Shown here: positions 8,274 to 15,840 of the stretch, in pieces
How positions within the stretch are numbered: position 1 is the stretch's first letter
Layout: the number at the start of each line of letters is the position of its first letter
Notes under the pieces: model-generated
The model's input: only the letters and a program-made list of their open reading frames with translations
Told to the model about the DNA's origin: nothing
Database searches by the model: none
DNA from: Myxococcota bacterium
GTDB taxonomy: Bacteria > Myxococcota_A > UBA9160 > UBA4427
Reading direction: 5' to 3'
Assembly (NCBI GenBank): GCA_029941885.1
Contig: JAPYTP010000023.1
Span: 1-45,910, forward strand
DNA length: 45,910 nt
Made by a program: the position numbers and the translations under genes

Positions 8274-9269
8274 CTAGTCGAGCGCTTCGATGATCAGAGC
8301 GATCTTCTCGGCGTGTTCGTCCTGGTTTCCGAAAGCGTTTTCACACACCCAGGCTCGCTTCAGATAATAATGCGCCATCACTTCCCAGGTGAAGCCCATT
8401 CCGCCGTGGACCTGGATTCCGGTTCGGGCGTTGCGAATCGCGCTCTCGCCCGCCGTGATCTTCGCAGAGGACACCGCGCGTTGCACATCGGCGACTTCGG
8501 GGGCGTCGAGGGTGGCGCCCGCATTGTAAGAGCCTGCTCGCGCGGCTTCCTGCTTGACGAACATCTCGGCGAGCATGTGCTTGACCGCCTGAAAGCCGCC
8601 GATCACCCGACCGAATTGTTGTCTCTCCTTCGCGTAGGCATTGGCGAGTTCGAGGGCGCCTTCGGCCAGCCCGAGCTGGATTCCCGAGACCAGGGCCGCC
8701 CCTTCGAGTCGCAGGCGTGCTGCGACCTCGGAATCGCCGATCTTCTTGCCTTCGGGTAGCGACAGCGCCCGGTGGATCGGGGTCATCGGATCGAGGGGGA
8801 CCTCGACCTCCGTCGCCTCGACGCTGCGCGGATCGATCTCGTAGACACCGTCGGGTCGCAAAGCGAGGAGCACGTCGAGGCTGTCGAGGTGTTCGAGCAG
8901 GATCGGATCGGACTGCTCGGCGCGCTCGTCGCGGAGCAGATCGATGCCTCCGACGACGGTTTCACCGGTCGCGGCACCGTCGATCAGACCGGCGGCGAGA
9001 TGGCTCCAGACGATCGGGCCCGGGACGAGCCGACGACCGAGTTCTTCGAAGACGAGGACCGCATCGGAGTAGCCCAGCCCGATCCCGCCTTCGTTCTCCG
9101 GCAGGCGCAGGGCGAAGACGCCCATCTCCGCCAGCTCCGTCCAGAGGTCGCGGTCGAAGCCCTTCGACTTTTCGAGGTCGGGGAAGCGTTCGTTTGGGAC
9201 CTGTCCCTCGAGGAAGCTGCGGATGCCTTCTCGCAGCGCTTTTTGATCTTCGGTCGGTTGGAAATCCAC
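8274..9269 (-). CDS. Acyl-CoA dehydrogenase family protein (short subunit)
   Basis: A 331-residue FAD-dependent acyl-CoA dehydrogenase homologue, shorter than the usual 380-400 residues, with a compressed middle beta domain. The N-terminal helical part (FQPTEDQKALREGIRSFL), ELAEMGVFALRLPENEGG, and the C-terminal helices with YAKERQQFGRVIGGFQAVKH and QVHGGMGFTWE are visible. The start is GTG, preceded by GAGGAG five bases upstream. It stands 51 bases downstream of a 400-residue acyl-CoA dehydrogenase. Such adjacent long/short pairs form obligate alpha2beta2 heterotetramers in steroid side-chain degradation (FadE26-27, FadE28-29 type), each FAD site being shared. I infer the same here. The substrate is probably bulky, but that rests on the pairing only. 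Confidence 0.93.
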   Translation of the reverse strand: MDFQPTEDQKALREGIRSFLEGQVPNERFPDLEKSKGFDRDLWTELAEMGVFALRLPENEGGIGLGYSDAVLVFEELGRRLVPGPIVWSHLAAGLIDGAATGETVVGGIDLLRDERAEQSDPILLEHLDSLDVLLALRPDGVYEIDPRSVEATEVEVPLDPMTPIHRALSLPEGKKIGDSEVAARLRLEGAALVSGIQLGLAEGALELANAYAKERQQFGRVIGGFQAVKHMLAEMFVKQEAARAGSYNAGATLDAPEVADVQRAVSSAKITAGESAIRNARTGIQVHGGMGFTWEVMAHYYLKRAWVCENAFGNQDEHAEKIALIIEALD

Positions 9270-9320
9270 GATGTCTCCTCGAGCCCTGTTTCCGGGATCT
9301 GGGATGCGGTGTCGCGCCGA

Positions 9321-10523
9321 TCAGGAGGCGTTCGGCTTCGGTTCCTTCGGCAGCCCGAGGATGCGCTCGCCGATGATGTTCTTCTGGATCTGGCTGGTGC
9401 CCGCGGCGATCGCGACCTTGATCGCGTTGAAATGCCGTTCCAGGAAGAGCTCCGAGGGCAGGTCACCGATATCCGAGCGGGAGAGCCCGGCGCGACCGAG
9501 CAAGCGCACGGCGAGCTCCGTCGTGCGCTGGAAGATGTCGGTGTAGTAGAGCTTGACCGCGGAGGCGCCAACGCCGGGTACACCCGACTCCTTCGCCTCG
9601 CAGACCGAGAGCTTGACCATCGCCCAGAGACATTCGAGCTCGCCAGAAAGATGTCCGATTTCGCGCCGAAGGGCCCGGTCGTCCCAGGCGCTCGCGCCAT
9701 CGCGCGTGATCTTCTTCGCGGTCTTGATCATCTCCCTGAGAAAGGCCTGGAGCTGGATCATGTCGCTGGCGAACGCGGTTCCGCGTTCGAAGCGAAGCGT
9801 CACGTTGGTCACCCGCCAGCCGTCGTTCTCGGCGCCCATCAGATTCGCGACCGGAATGCGCACGTCCTCGAGGAAGACCTCGGAGAATTCCCCTTCGCCC
9901 TCGATCGTCGGCAGAGGTCGGATATCGATCCCATCGAGGTCCATCGGCATGACGAGCCAGCTGATTCCCCCGTGTTTCGACGCGTTCGGGTCGGTTCGAA
10001 CGAGCAACTCGCAGTAGTCGGCGACCTGTGCGAAGGAGGTCCAGATCTTGTGACCGTTGACGACATAATGGTCGCCGTCGCGCTCGGCTCGGGTCTGCAG
10101 ACCCGCCAGGTCGGAGCCGGCAACGGGTTCGGAAAAGCCCTGACACCAGACTTCTTCGCCGGAGATGATCCGTGGGATATGGGCTGCCTTCTGGGCCTCC
10201 GTTCCCTCGGCCATGATGGTCGGTCCGCCGTGAAGCAGGCCGACGAAGTTGACGCCCACATAGGGCGCATTGGCCTTGGCGATCTCTTCGAAATAGATCA
10301 GTTGCTCGATCAGCGAAGCGTCCCGGCCACCGTACTCCTGGGGCCAGTTGATCCCTGCATAGCCCGCTTCGAAGAGCTGCCTCTGCCAGCCCGTGTCATA
10401 GGCCCGGCGAGCGTCCCAGTCATGGACCGGCGGCGGGGCGCCATAGGCCGGAACCTCGACGGCCAGCCAGCCGGCGAGTCCGCTGCGGAATTCCTGTTCT
10501 TCTGCGGTATATCGGAGGTCCAA
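9321..10523 (-). CDS. Acyl-CoA dehydrogenase (TTG start), partner of the short subunit
   Basis: A 400-residue acyl-CoA dehydrogenase with all three domains: N-terminal helices from LDLRYTAEEQEF, WPQEYGGRDAS, the FAD-contacting WCQGFSEPVAGSDLAGLQT and WTSFAQVADYCELLVRT in the beta domain, and the C-terminal helices ending AAGTSQIQKNIIGERILGLP. It oxidises an acyl-CoA at C2-C3 and hands electrons to ETF. I place the start at the TTG 10521-10523, because GGAGG lies 7 bases upstream and the family's N-terminus begins there. Upstream in-frame sequence is unrelated and the next ATG is deep inside the protein. It is the first gene of the minus-strand operon reaching 3921, and the candidate promoter lies 137 bases upstream of it. 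Confidence 0.93.
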   Translation of the reverse strand: MDLRYTAEEQEFRSGLAGWLAVEVPAYGAPPPVHDWDARRAYDTGWQRQLFEAGYAGINWPQEYGGRDASLIEQLIYFEEIAKANAPYVGVNFVGLLHGGPTIMAEGTEAQKAAHIPRIISGEEVWCQGFSEPVAGSDLAGLQTRAERDGDHYVVNGHKIWTSFAQVADYCELLVRTDPNASKHGGISWLVMPMDLDGIDIRPLPTIEGEGEFSEVFLEDVRIPVANLMGAENDGWRVTNVTLRFERGTAFASDMIQLQAFLREMIKTAKKITRDGASAWDDRALRREIGHLSGELECLWAMVKLSVCEAKESGVPGVGASAVKLYYTDIFQRTTELAVRLLGRAGLSRSDIGDLPSELFLERHFNAIKVAIAAGTSQIQKNIIGERILGLPKEPKPNAS

Positions 10524-10659
10524 GCCTCTTCCTCCACGGCGCGCCAGAGCAGGGAGGCTCCCAGGGCCGGCGACGCTCGACATCCAGGGTCGATCGCCTT
10601 TGTTGCGGACCCCGCTCTGCCGGGCGCTCAGCGCGCTGGGGAGAGGGGGGTCAGTGCAA

Positions 10660-10699
10660 ATACGATCCGCAGCGTATCGAAATGAAAATGGCCAGTCAA
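10660..10699 (-). promoter_or_regulatory. Candidate sigma-70-type promoter with overlapping dyad
   Basis: Reading the minus strand, TTGACT (10694-10699) and TACGCT (10671-10676) are separated by exactly 17 bases, a plausible -35/-10 pair. The -10 element overlaps an interrupted inverted repeat, ATACG and CGTAT (10660-10664 and 10673-10677, 8-base spacer), which could be an operator. It sits upstream of the five-gene acyl-CoA operon. Sequence match only; the -10 fit is weak (3 of 6). Confidence 0.4.
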
Positions 10700-10746
10700 A
10701 GGCCTCGAATCGCCCAAGAAAAGCGTTCGCCGGGCGTCCCTTGGCA

Positions 10747-11589
10747 CTAGAAGCGGTCGATGTACTGGATGTAGTCGTCGAGGACCGGGAGCACTTCTTC
10801 AGCCGGTGCCGACGGAATCCGCAGGACGCATTCCGTGACGCCGGTCTCCTTGTAGTAGGAGAGCTTCTCATCACTCGGAAAGACGCCCATCGGAACGACA
10901 TGGAGCGTGCGGGGGTCGCGTCCAGCTTCGACGAGCAGGCCGCGCAATCGGGCGAGCTGCTCGGCCATCCCCGCGCCCCCGATCGGCATCCAGCCATCGG
11001 CATATTCCGCGATCTGGGAGAAGAGCTTGGGCCCCGCCCCACCGCCGATGAGGATCCGCGGACGCGGCTTCTGGATCGGTTTAGGCCACTGCCAGGAGGG
11101 CTCGAAGCGGACGAATTCGCCATCGAAAGAGGCGATTTCGTCCTTCCAGAGGCATTGCATCGCGAGCATGACCTCGCGCACGAGTGCGCGGCGTCGCTTC
11201 ACGTCGATCCCGTGATTCTCCATTTCCTCGTGATTCCAGCCGTAGCCGATCCCGAACACGAAGCGACCCTGCGACATCCAGTCGAGGGTGGCGAGTTCCT
11301 TGGCGAAGGTGATGGGGTCGTGCTGCGCCGGCAGTCCGATGCCGGTCCCGAGCAAGATCCTCTCCGTCACGGAGGCTGCGGCCGCGAGCGCGATGTACGG
11401 GTCGGGGCTGCGCAGATACTCGTCTCCGAGTTCCGGGGTGCCGGTTGGCGCCGGGGTGCGTCGGCTGGTCGGAATATGGGTGTGCTCGGGGATGTAGAGG
11501 GAATGGAAGCCGCGGGCCTCGGCCTCTCGTGCGACCTCGACGGGGTGCATCGCCCGATCCGTCGAGTGGATCGTGACGCCGATCTTCAT
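10747..11589 (-). CDS. LLM-class (luciferase-like) flavin-dependent oxidoreductase
   Basis: A 280-residue TIM-barrel luciferase-like protein of the subgroup that often uses coenzyme F420 (TIGR03619-like by eye). Visible features: MKIGVTI first strand, HSLYIPEHTHIP, LLGTGIGLPAQHDP, the GRFVFGIGYGWNHEEM segment conserved in these enzymes, PRILIGGGAGPK and ADGWMPIGG. I chose the ATG at 11587-11589 because the first barrel strand begins there and GGAGAGG lies just upstream; an in-frame ATG at 11643 would add 18 proline- and glycine-rich residues. The gene is divergent from the indolepyruvate oxidoreductase. Whether the flavin is FMN or F420 cannot be told, as no F420 synthesis gene is in view. 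Confidence 0.9.
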   Translation of the reverse strand: MKIGVTIHSTDRAMHPVEVAREAEARGFHSLYIPEHTHIPTSRRTPAPTGTPELGDEYLRSPDPYIALAAAASVTERILLGTGIGLPAQHDPITFAKELATLDWMSQGRFVFGIGYGWNHEEMENHGIDVKRRRALVREVMLAMQCLWKDEIASFDGEFVRFEPSWQWPKPIQKPRPRILIGGGAGPKLFSQIAEYADGWMPIGGAGMAEQLARLRGLLVEAGRDPRTLHVVPMGVFPSDEKLSYYKETGVTECVLRIPSAPAEEVLPVLDDYIQYIDRF

Positions 11590-11902
11590 CGGCCCCTCTC
11601 CGGGATATTGCTCTCCGGGATGTTGCGACGGTGCTTGACTCATTTCGAAGGGTCCTCGCTCGCGATTCCTACGTTGTGGGCGGGGCCGATGGATGGCTCC
11701 CGTCGGTCGGGGTGGCGAATCGTATAGGCCGTCGTGGCGCCTGCGTCGAATCGGGGAGGGCGGTTGGACCGCCCGCGAAGAGATCCGACGGCCGACAGGA
11801 ATGCGTTGGGAGGGCGGCGACTTACGCTAACGTGCGCCGGTCGCTCACCGGTCCGGGGACGCGCCAATGCGTCCGACCCGATCGTTTATCAGGAGCCCGC
11901 AG
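11590..11902. promoter_or_regulatory. Divergent intergenic region, 313 bases
   Basis: This non-coding stretch separates the divergent LLM and indolepyruvate oxidoreductase genes. A weak plus-strand promoter candidate is TTGGGA (11806-11811) and TAACGT (11828-11833), 16 bases apart. A small hairpin, CCGGT-CGCTC-ACCGG, lies at 11837-11851. I see no open frame with a family signature and no terminator. An in-frame ATG at 11867 lies in this region; it could extend the oxidoreductase by 12 residues. Confidence 0.35.
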
Positions 11903-14900
11903 TTGGCCACAGAATCCGCCCAAAGAGTTGCCCCCAAATTTGATGAGAAATACGAGCTCGAGGACCGCTATCGCGTCGAGTCCGGTCGCGTCTTCCTGAC
12001 CGGCAACCAGGCGCTCGTGCGTCTGCCGATCATGCAACGCCAACGCGATCGCGCGGCGGGTCTCAATACCGCAGGCTTCATTTCGGGCTACCGCGGGTCT
12101 CCGCTGGGCACCTTCGACATGAACCTGTGGCAGGCGAAGAAGGAGCTCGAGGAACACCAGGTCCACTTCGAACCCGGCTTGAACGAAGACCTCGCCGCCA
12201 CCGCCGTCTTCGGTTCGCAGCAGGCGACCCTGATGGAAGGGCCGAAGGTCGATGGGGTCTTTGGCATCTGGTATGGCAAGGGCCCCGGCGTCGATCGAGC
12301 CTGCGATGCCCTGAAACATGCGAACTACGCGGGGACCTCGCCTAACGGCGGTGTGCTCGCCCTGATGGGCGACGACCCGGGCGCGAAATCCTCTTCGATC
12401 GCGCATCAGAGCGAACCCGCGATGATCCATTGTGGAATTCCGGTCTTGAATCCGTCGAGCGTCCAGGACTTTCTCGATTTCGGACTCTACGGTTGGGCGC
12501 TCTCGCGCTATTCCGGTCTCTGGGTCGGGCTCAAATGCCTGACGGACACCATCGAGAGTTCGGGTTCCGTACTCGTCTCTCCGGATCGAGTCCGGATCGT
12601 CGAACCTACGGATTTTCAGGTTCCGCCGGGTGGCTTGCATGTCGACTGGAGGAATTTCCCGGTCCAGGTCGAAGAACGGCTCTTCGAGCACAGGCTTCCG
12701 GCGGTCGCTGCTTTCTTGCGAGCGAATCCGATCGATCGCACGATGCTCGAGGCACCGAATCGCCGGCTGGGAATCGTGACGACCGGCAAAGCCTACGGCG
12801 ACCTGCGTCAGGCGCTCGAAGACATCGGCTTGACCGATGAGAAGGCGCGCGAACTCGGGATCTCGATCTACAAGATCGGGATGACCTGGCCGCTGGAACG
12901 GGAGGGGATCCGTTCCTTTGCGCGGGGCCATGAAGACCTGCTCGTAATCGAAGAGAAGAAGCCGATCGTCGAGGAGCAGCTTGCGAACATCCTCTACAAC
13001 CTCTCCGAGCGACCCCGACTACGCGGCAAGCGAGATCTCGACGGCAGCCCCCTCGTCTCCCAGATCGGCGAACTCACGCCGCTGCTGGTTGCCGGCGTCC
13101 TGCGGCGTTGGATCGCAGAGGAAGCGCCGGAGTGGCAGTCGAATCTAACGCCGGATCCCGAGCAGCCGGGGCTCGCCGTTGCCGGCGCTCTGGCTCGGCT
13201 GCCCTCCTTCTGTTCGGGCTGTCCGCATAATCGTTCGACGGTCGTTCCGGAGGGAAGCATCGCACTCGGCGGGATCGGTTGTCACGGCATGGCGGTCTTC
13301 CTGCCCGAGCGGCGCACACTGGCGGTGAACCAGATGGGGGCCGAGGGCGCCAACTGGATCGGACAGGCGCGTTTTACGGAGGTCGACCACATCTTCCAGA
13401 ACATGGGCGATGGGACCTACTTCCATTCGGGCCTGCTCGCGATCCGAGCGGCCGTCGCCGCGAACGTGAACATCACGTACAAGATCCTGGTGAACGGCGC
13501 GGTCGCGATGACGGGAGGCCAGCCGATCGAGGGCGAGGAGATGGCCGGCGAGATCACGACGCCGGAGATCGCTCGTCAGCTCGCAGGAGAGGGGATCGAG
13601 CGCATCGTCGTCCTCTCCGACGACATCGGAAAATACTCCCCGGGTTCCTTCCCGACCGGCGTGACCCTGCACGACCGAAACGAGATCGATCGAATCCAGA
13701 AGGAGCTCCGCGAGATTCCGGGTGTCACCGCGCTCCTCTACGATCAGACCTGCGCCGCGGAAGCGCGGCGCCTCCGAAAGCGCGGCGAATTTCCGGATCC
13801 GGACAAACGCGTCGTCATCAACGAAGCGGTCTGCGAGGGCTGCGGAGATTGCTCCGTTCAGTCGAATTGCATTTCGATCGAGCCGGTCGAGACCGAGTTC
13901 GGACGCAAGCGCACGATCAACCAATCGTCCTGCAACAAGGACTATTCCTGCCTCGAAGGGTATTGCCCGAGCTTCGCAACGGTGATCGGCGGCAAGATTC
14001 GCAAGATCGAATTGGCCGGCGTCGACGCCAGGCAGGGCGGCTCCTCCGTGTTCGATGCGGTCCCGGACGCCGCGGTCGCGCCCCTCGAACCGCCCTTCAA
14101 TATTTTCGTCGCCGGAATCGGCGGGACCGGTGTGATCACGATCGGCGCCTTGATCGGAATGGCGGCCCATCTCGAGGGGAAGGGTGTTTCGCTCCTCGAC
14201 GTGACGGGTCTCGCGCAGAAGAACGGTGCCGTGGCGAGTCACGTCCGGATCGCAAGCACACCGGAAGAGCTCCATTCGACGCGCATCCCGAACGGAGGCG
14301 CCGATCTGGCGCTGGGGTGTGACATCGTCGTGGCGACGGCTCTCGACGGGATGCAGAAGCTCTCACCCACGCGGAGCCGGGCGATCGTGAATACCCACGT
14401 CGCGCCGACTGCCGATTTCGCTTCGAACGCGGACCTCGACATGTCCTCAGCCGGGATGGAGTCACTGATCACCTCGGCGCTCGGCGAGACCCGCGCCGAC
14501 TTCGTCGACGCGACGAAGCTGGCAACGGCGCTACTCGGAGATGCGATCGGAGCGAATCTCTTCATGGTCGGGTACGCCCTTCAGAAGGGATTGATCCCAG
14601 TGGGATTGCCCGCCCTCGAGCGCGCGATCGAGCTGAACGGTCGTGCGGTCGAGATGAACAAGCTGGCGATCGCCTGGGGCCGACTCGCCGCCCACGACCC
14701 ACCAAAGGTGCGTGAACTCGCAGGCAAGAGAATTCGCGGCTCCCAGAATGCCTCGAAGCCGGAATCGTTCGAGGAGAGGGTCGCGCGAAGAGTGCGCTTC
14801 CTCACGGACTACCAGAACGAGAAATACGCTGCACGCTACCAATCGAAGCTCGAACAGGTCCTGTCCGTCGAGAGATCGATCGGCGCTTCCGACCATCCTC

Positions 14901-15400
14901 TCGCCGACGCGGTGGCCCAGTACCTGTTCAAGCTGATGGCGGTCAAGGACGAGTTCGAGGTGATGCGGCTCTGGGCGAGCGATGCGTTCCAACGTCAACT
15001 CGATACGGAATTCGAAGGGGACTACAAGCTGCAGTTCCACCTGGCACCGCAGCTCTTCGTGCCGAGGGACAAGCACACCGGGCGGGTCCGGAAGATCAAC
15101 TTCGATCGCAGGGTCTTCGGGCTCCTGAAGTTGCTCCGGCACTTCAAGTTCCTGCGGCACTCGCCGCTGGACATCTTCAATCGGACGGCTCATCGCAAGA
15201 GTGAATGGGCGCTGCTCGCGGACTACGAGGCGACCCTCGACGAGCTCCTGCGGGAGCTCTCCCTCGGGAACCGGGAACTGGCGGTCCAGATCGCCGAGAT
15301 CCCCGAGCACATTCGGGGATTCGACACGGTGAAGGACGGGCAGCTCGCGGCGGCGAAGGAGAAGGAAGCGGAGTTGCTGGACGCGTTTCGTAAATACTGA
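11903..15400 (+). CDS. Indolepyruvate ferredoxin oxidoreductase, fused alpha-gamma form
   Basis: A protein of about 1165 residues that decarboxylates aryl- or branched 2-oxo acids to acyl-CoA using thiamine diphosphate and iron-sulfur clusters. In order: an N-terminal pyrimidine-binding domain (GFISGYRGSPLGTFD), a transketolase-like domain, a thiamine-binding core (GGIGCHGM, NQMGAEGANW, MGDGTYFHSG), a cysteine cluster CEGCGDCSVQSNC plus later C residues near bases 13830-13965, a gamma domain (GIGGTGVITIGALIG, GLAQKNGAVASHVR) and a C-terminal domain. The size and order match the long single-chain enzymes of aerobic bacteria. I prefer the TTG at 11903, with AGGAG 7 bases upstream; ATG 11867 is in frame but lacks such a site. 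It may feed amino-acid-derived acyl-CoAs into the surrounding pathways. Confidence 0.93.
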   Translation: MATESAQRVAPKFDEKYELEDRYRVESGRVFLTGNQALVRLPIMQRQRDRAAGLNTAGFISGYRGSPLGTFDMNLWQAKKELEEHQVHFEPGLNEDLAATAVFGSQQATLMEGPKVDGVFGIWYGKGPGVDRACDALKHANYAGTSPNGGVLALMGDDPGAKSSSIAHQSEPAMIHCGIPVLNPSSVQDFLDFGLYGWALSRYSGLWVGLKCLTDTIESSGSVLVSPDRVRIVEPTDFQVPPGGLHVDWRNFPVQVEERLFEHRLPAVAAFLRANPIDRTMLEAPNRRLGIVTTGKAYGDLRQALEDIGLTDEKARELGISIYKIGMTWPLEREGIRSFARGHEDLLVIEEKKPIVEEQLANILYNLSERPRLRGKRDLDGSPLVSQIGELTPLLVAGVLRRWIAEEAPEWQSNLTPDPEQPGLAVAGALARLPSFCSGCPHNRSTVVPEGSIALGGIGCHGMAVFLPERRTLAVNQMGAEGANWIGQARFTEVDHIFQNMGDGTYFHSGLLAIRAAVAANVNITYKILVNGAVAMTGGQPIEGEEMAGEITTPEIARQLAGEGIERIVVLSDDIGKYSPGSFPTGVTLHDRNEIDRIQKELREIPGVTALLYDQTCAAEARRLRKRGEFPDPDKRVVINEAVCEGCGDCSVQSNCISIEPVETEFGRKRTINQSSCNKDYSCLEGYCPSFATVIGGKIRKIELAGVDARQGGSSVFDAVPDAAVAPLEPPFNIFVAGIGGTGVITIGALIGMAAHLEGKGVSLLDVTGLAQKNGAVASHVRIASTPEELHSTRIPNGGADLALGCDIVVATALDGMQKLSPTRSRAIVNTHVAPTADFASNADLDMSSAGMESLITSALGETRADFVDATKLATALLGDAIGANLFMVGYALQKGLIPVGLPALERAIELNGRAVEMNKLAIAWGRLAAHDPPKVRELAGKRIRGSQNASKPESFEERVARRVRFLTDYQNEKYAARYQSKLEQVLSVERSIGASDHPLADAVAQYLFKLMAVKDEFEVMRLWASDAFQRQLDTEFEGDYKLQFHLAPQLFVPRDKHTGRVRKINFDRRVFGLLKLLRHFKFLRHSPLDIFNRTAHRKSEWALLADYEATLDELLRELSLGNRELAVQIAEIPEHIRGFDTVKDGQLAAAKEKEAELLDAFRKY

Positions 15401-15467
15401 TCCAGACTGCTGGCGGTCGAATTTCCGGCCGCAGCGGTGGCGATGCGGGTGCTCGAATCGCCTGCGA

Positions 15468-15479
15468 ATTGTCGACAAT
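15468..15479. promoter_or_regulatory. Perfect 12-base palindrome, candidate operator
   Basis: ATTGTCGACAAT reads the same on both strands. Its TTGT-ACAA core resembles operators bound by GntR-family regulators, which often recognise TNGT-N(0-3)-ACNA. It lies in the non-coding region between the indolepyruvate oxidoreductase stop and the 3-hydroxyacyl-CoA dehydrogenase gene. No regulator gene is present in the window. Confidence 0.4.
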
Positions 15480-15716
15480 AGTGTTAACCGTCCCGATCCG
15501 CAGGACGGCTTCAACTATGCGACTCCAATAGGGAAAGAAGGCGAAGGAACCTGACTGAAAGTGAGCCCTTCCGGCTTGACGTGGCCACTCTCTGCATGGA
15601 CCCTGTGCCACTGCTTCGGGGTCCGTCGTCGACCGTCCTGGACGCGCGACTACGCTTCGAGGCCTCGTACAATTCGAGTCGATCCACCCCGAGACGATCG
15701 GGGGTCGTGATGGGTG

Positions 15717-15826
15717 CCTCGGATCAGAGAATCCGAGGGCGGGCGCGCCACCCGGCGCTGAGGCTGAGAAAGACGAACGAGACGACCCCCAGTTGCGGGG
15801 TGAAAGGTCGGATCGAAAACGATCCG
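15717..15826 (+). promoter_or_regulatory. Four consecutive hairpins in the leader of the 3-hydroxyacyl-CoA dehydrogenase
   Basis: Perfect stems with short loops follow one another: CCTCGGAT/ATCCGAGG (15717-15738, 6-base loop), GCGCC/GGCGC (15745-15758, 4-base loop), ACCCC/GGGGT (15785-15801, 7-base loop) and CGGATCG/CGATCCG (15809-15826, AAAA loop). The last ends just before the purine-rich ribosome site. A structured 5' leader, cis-regulatory RNA or attenuator-like element is possible. High GC makes some stems likely by chance, so folding and conservation decide. Confidence 0.4.
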
Positions 15827-15840
15827 GAAGAGAAGAAACG

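Larger units (their letters stand above)
15401..15840 (+). other. 440-base non-coding region with hairpin-rich leader
   Basis: No supported gene lies here. The left part holds the perfect palindrome ATTGTCGACAAT (15468-15479). Further right are inverted repeats GGACCC/GGGTCC (15598-15603, 15619-15624), and then four closely spaced hairpins described separately, ending 14 bases before the ATG of the 3-hydroxyacyl-CoA dehydrogenase. A short in-frame extension of that gene to 15793 is possible but has no similarity. No convincing -35/-10 pair was found by eye. Confidence 0.5.

Noticed and set aside
10660..10677. Shared GCGTATCG words near 10673 and 32748 as a common regulatory motif
   Set aside because: They are in opposite orientation relative to their genes and too short to exceed chance.
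13145..14275. Long minus-strand open frame opposite the indolepyruvate oxidoreductase
   Set aside because: It lies wholly opposite conserved thiamine and iron-sulfur motifs and shows no family signature.
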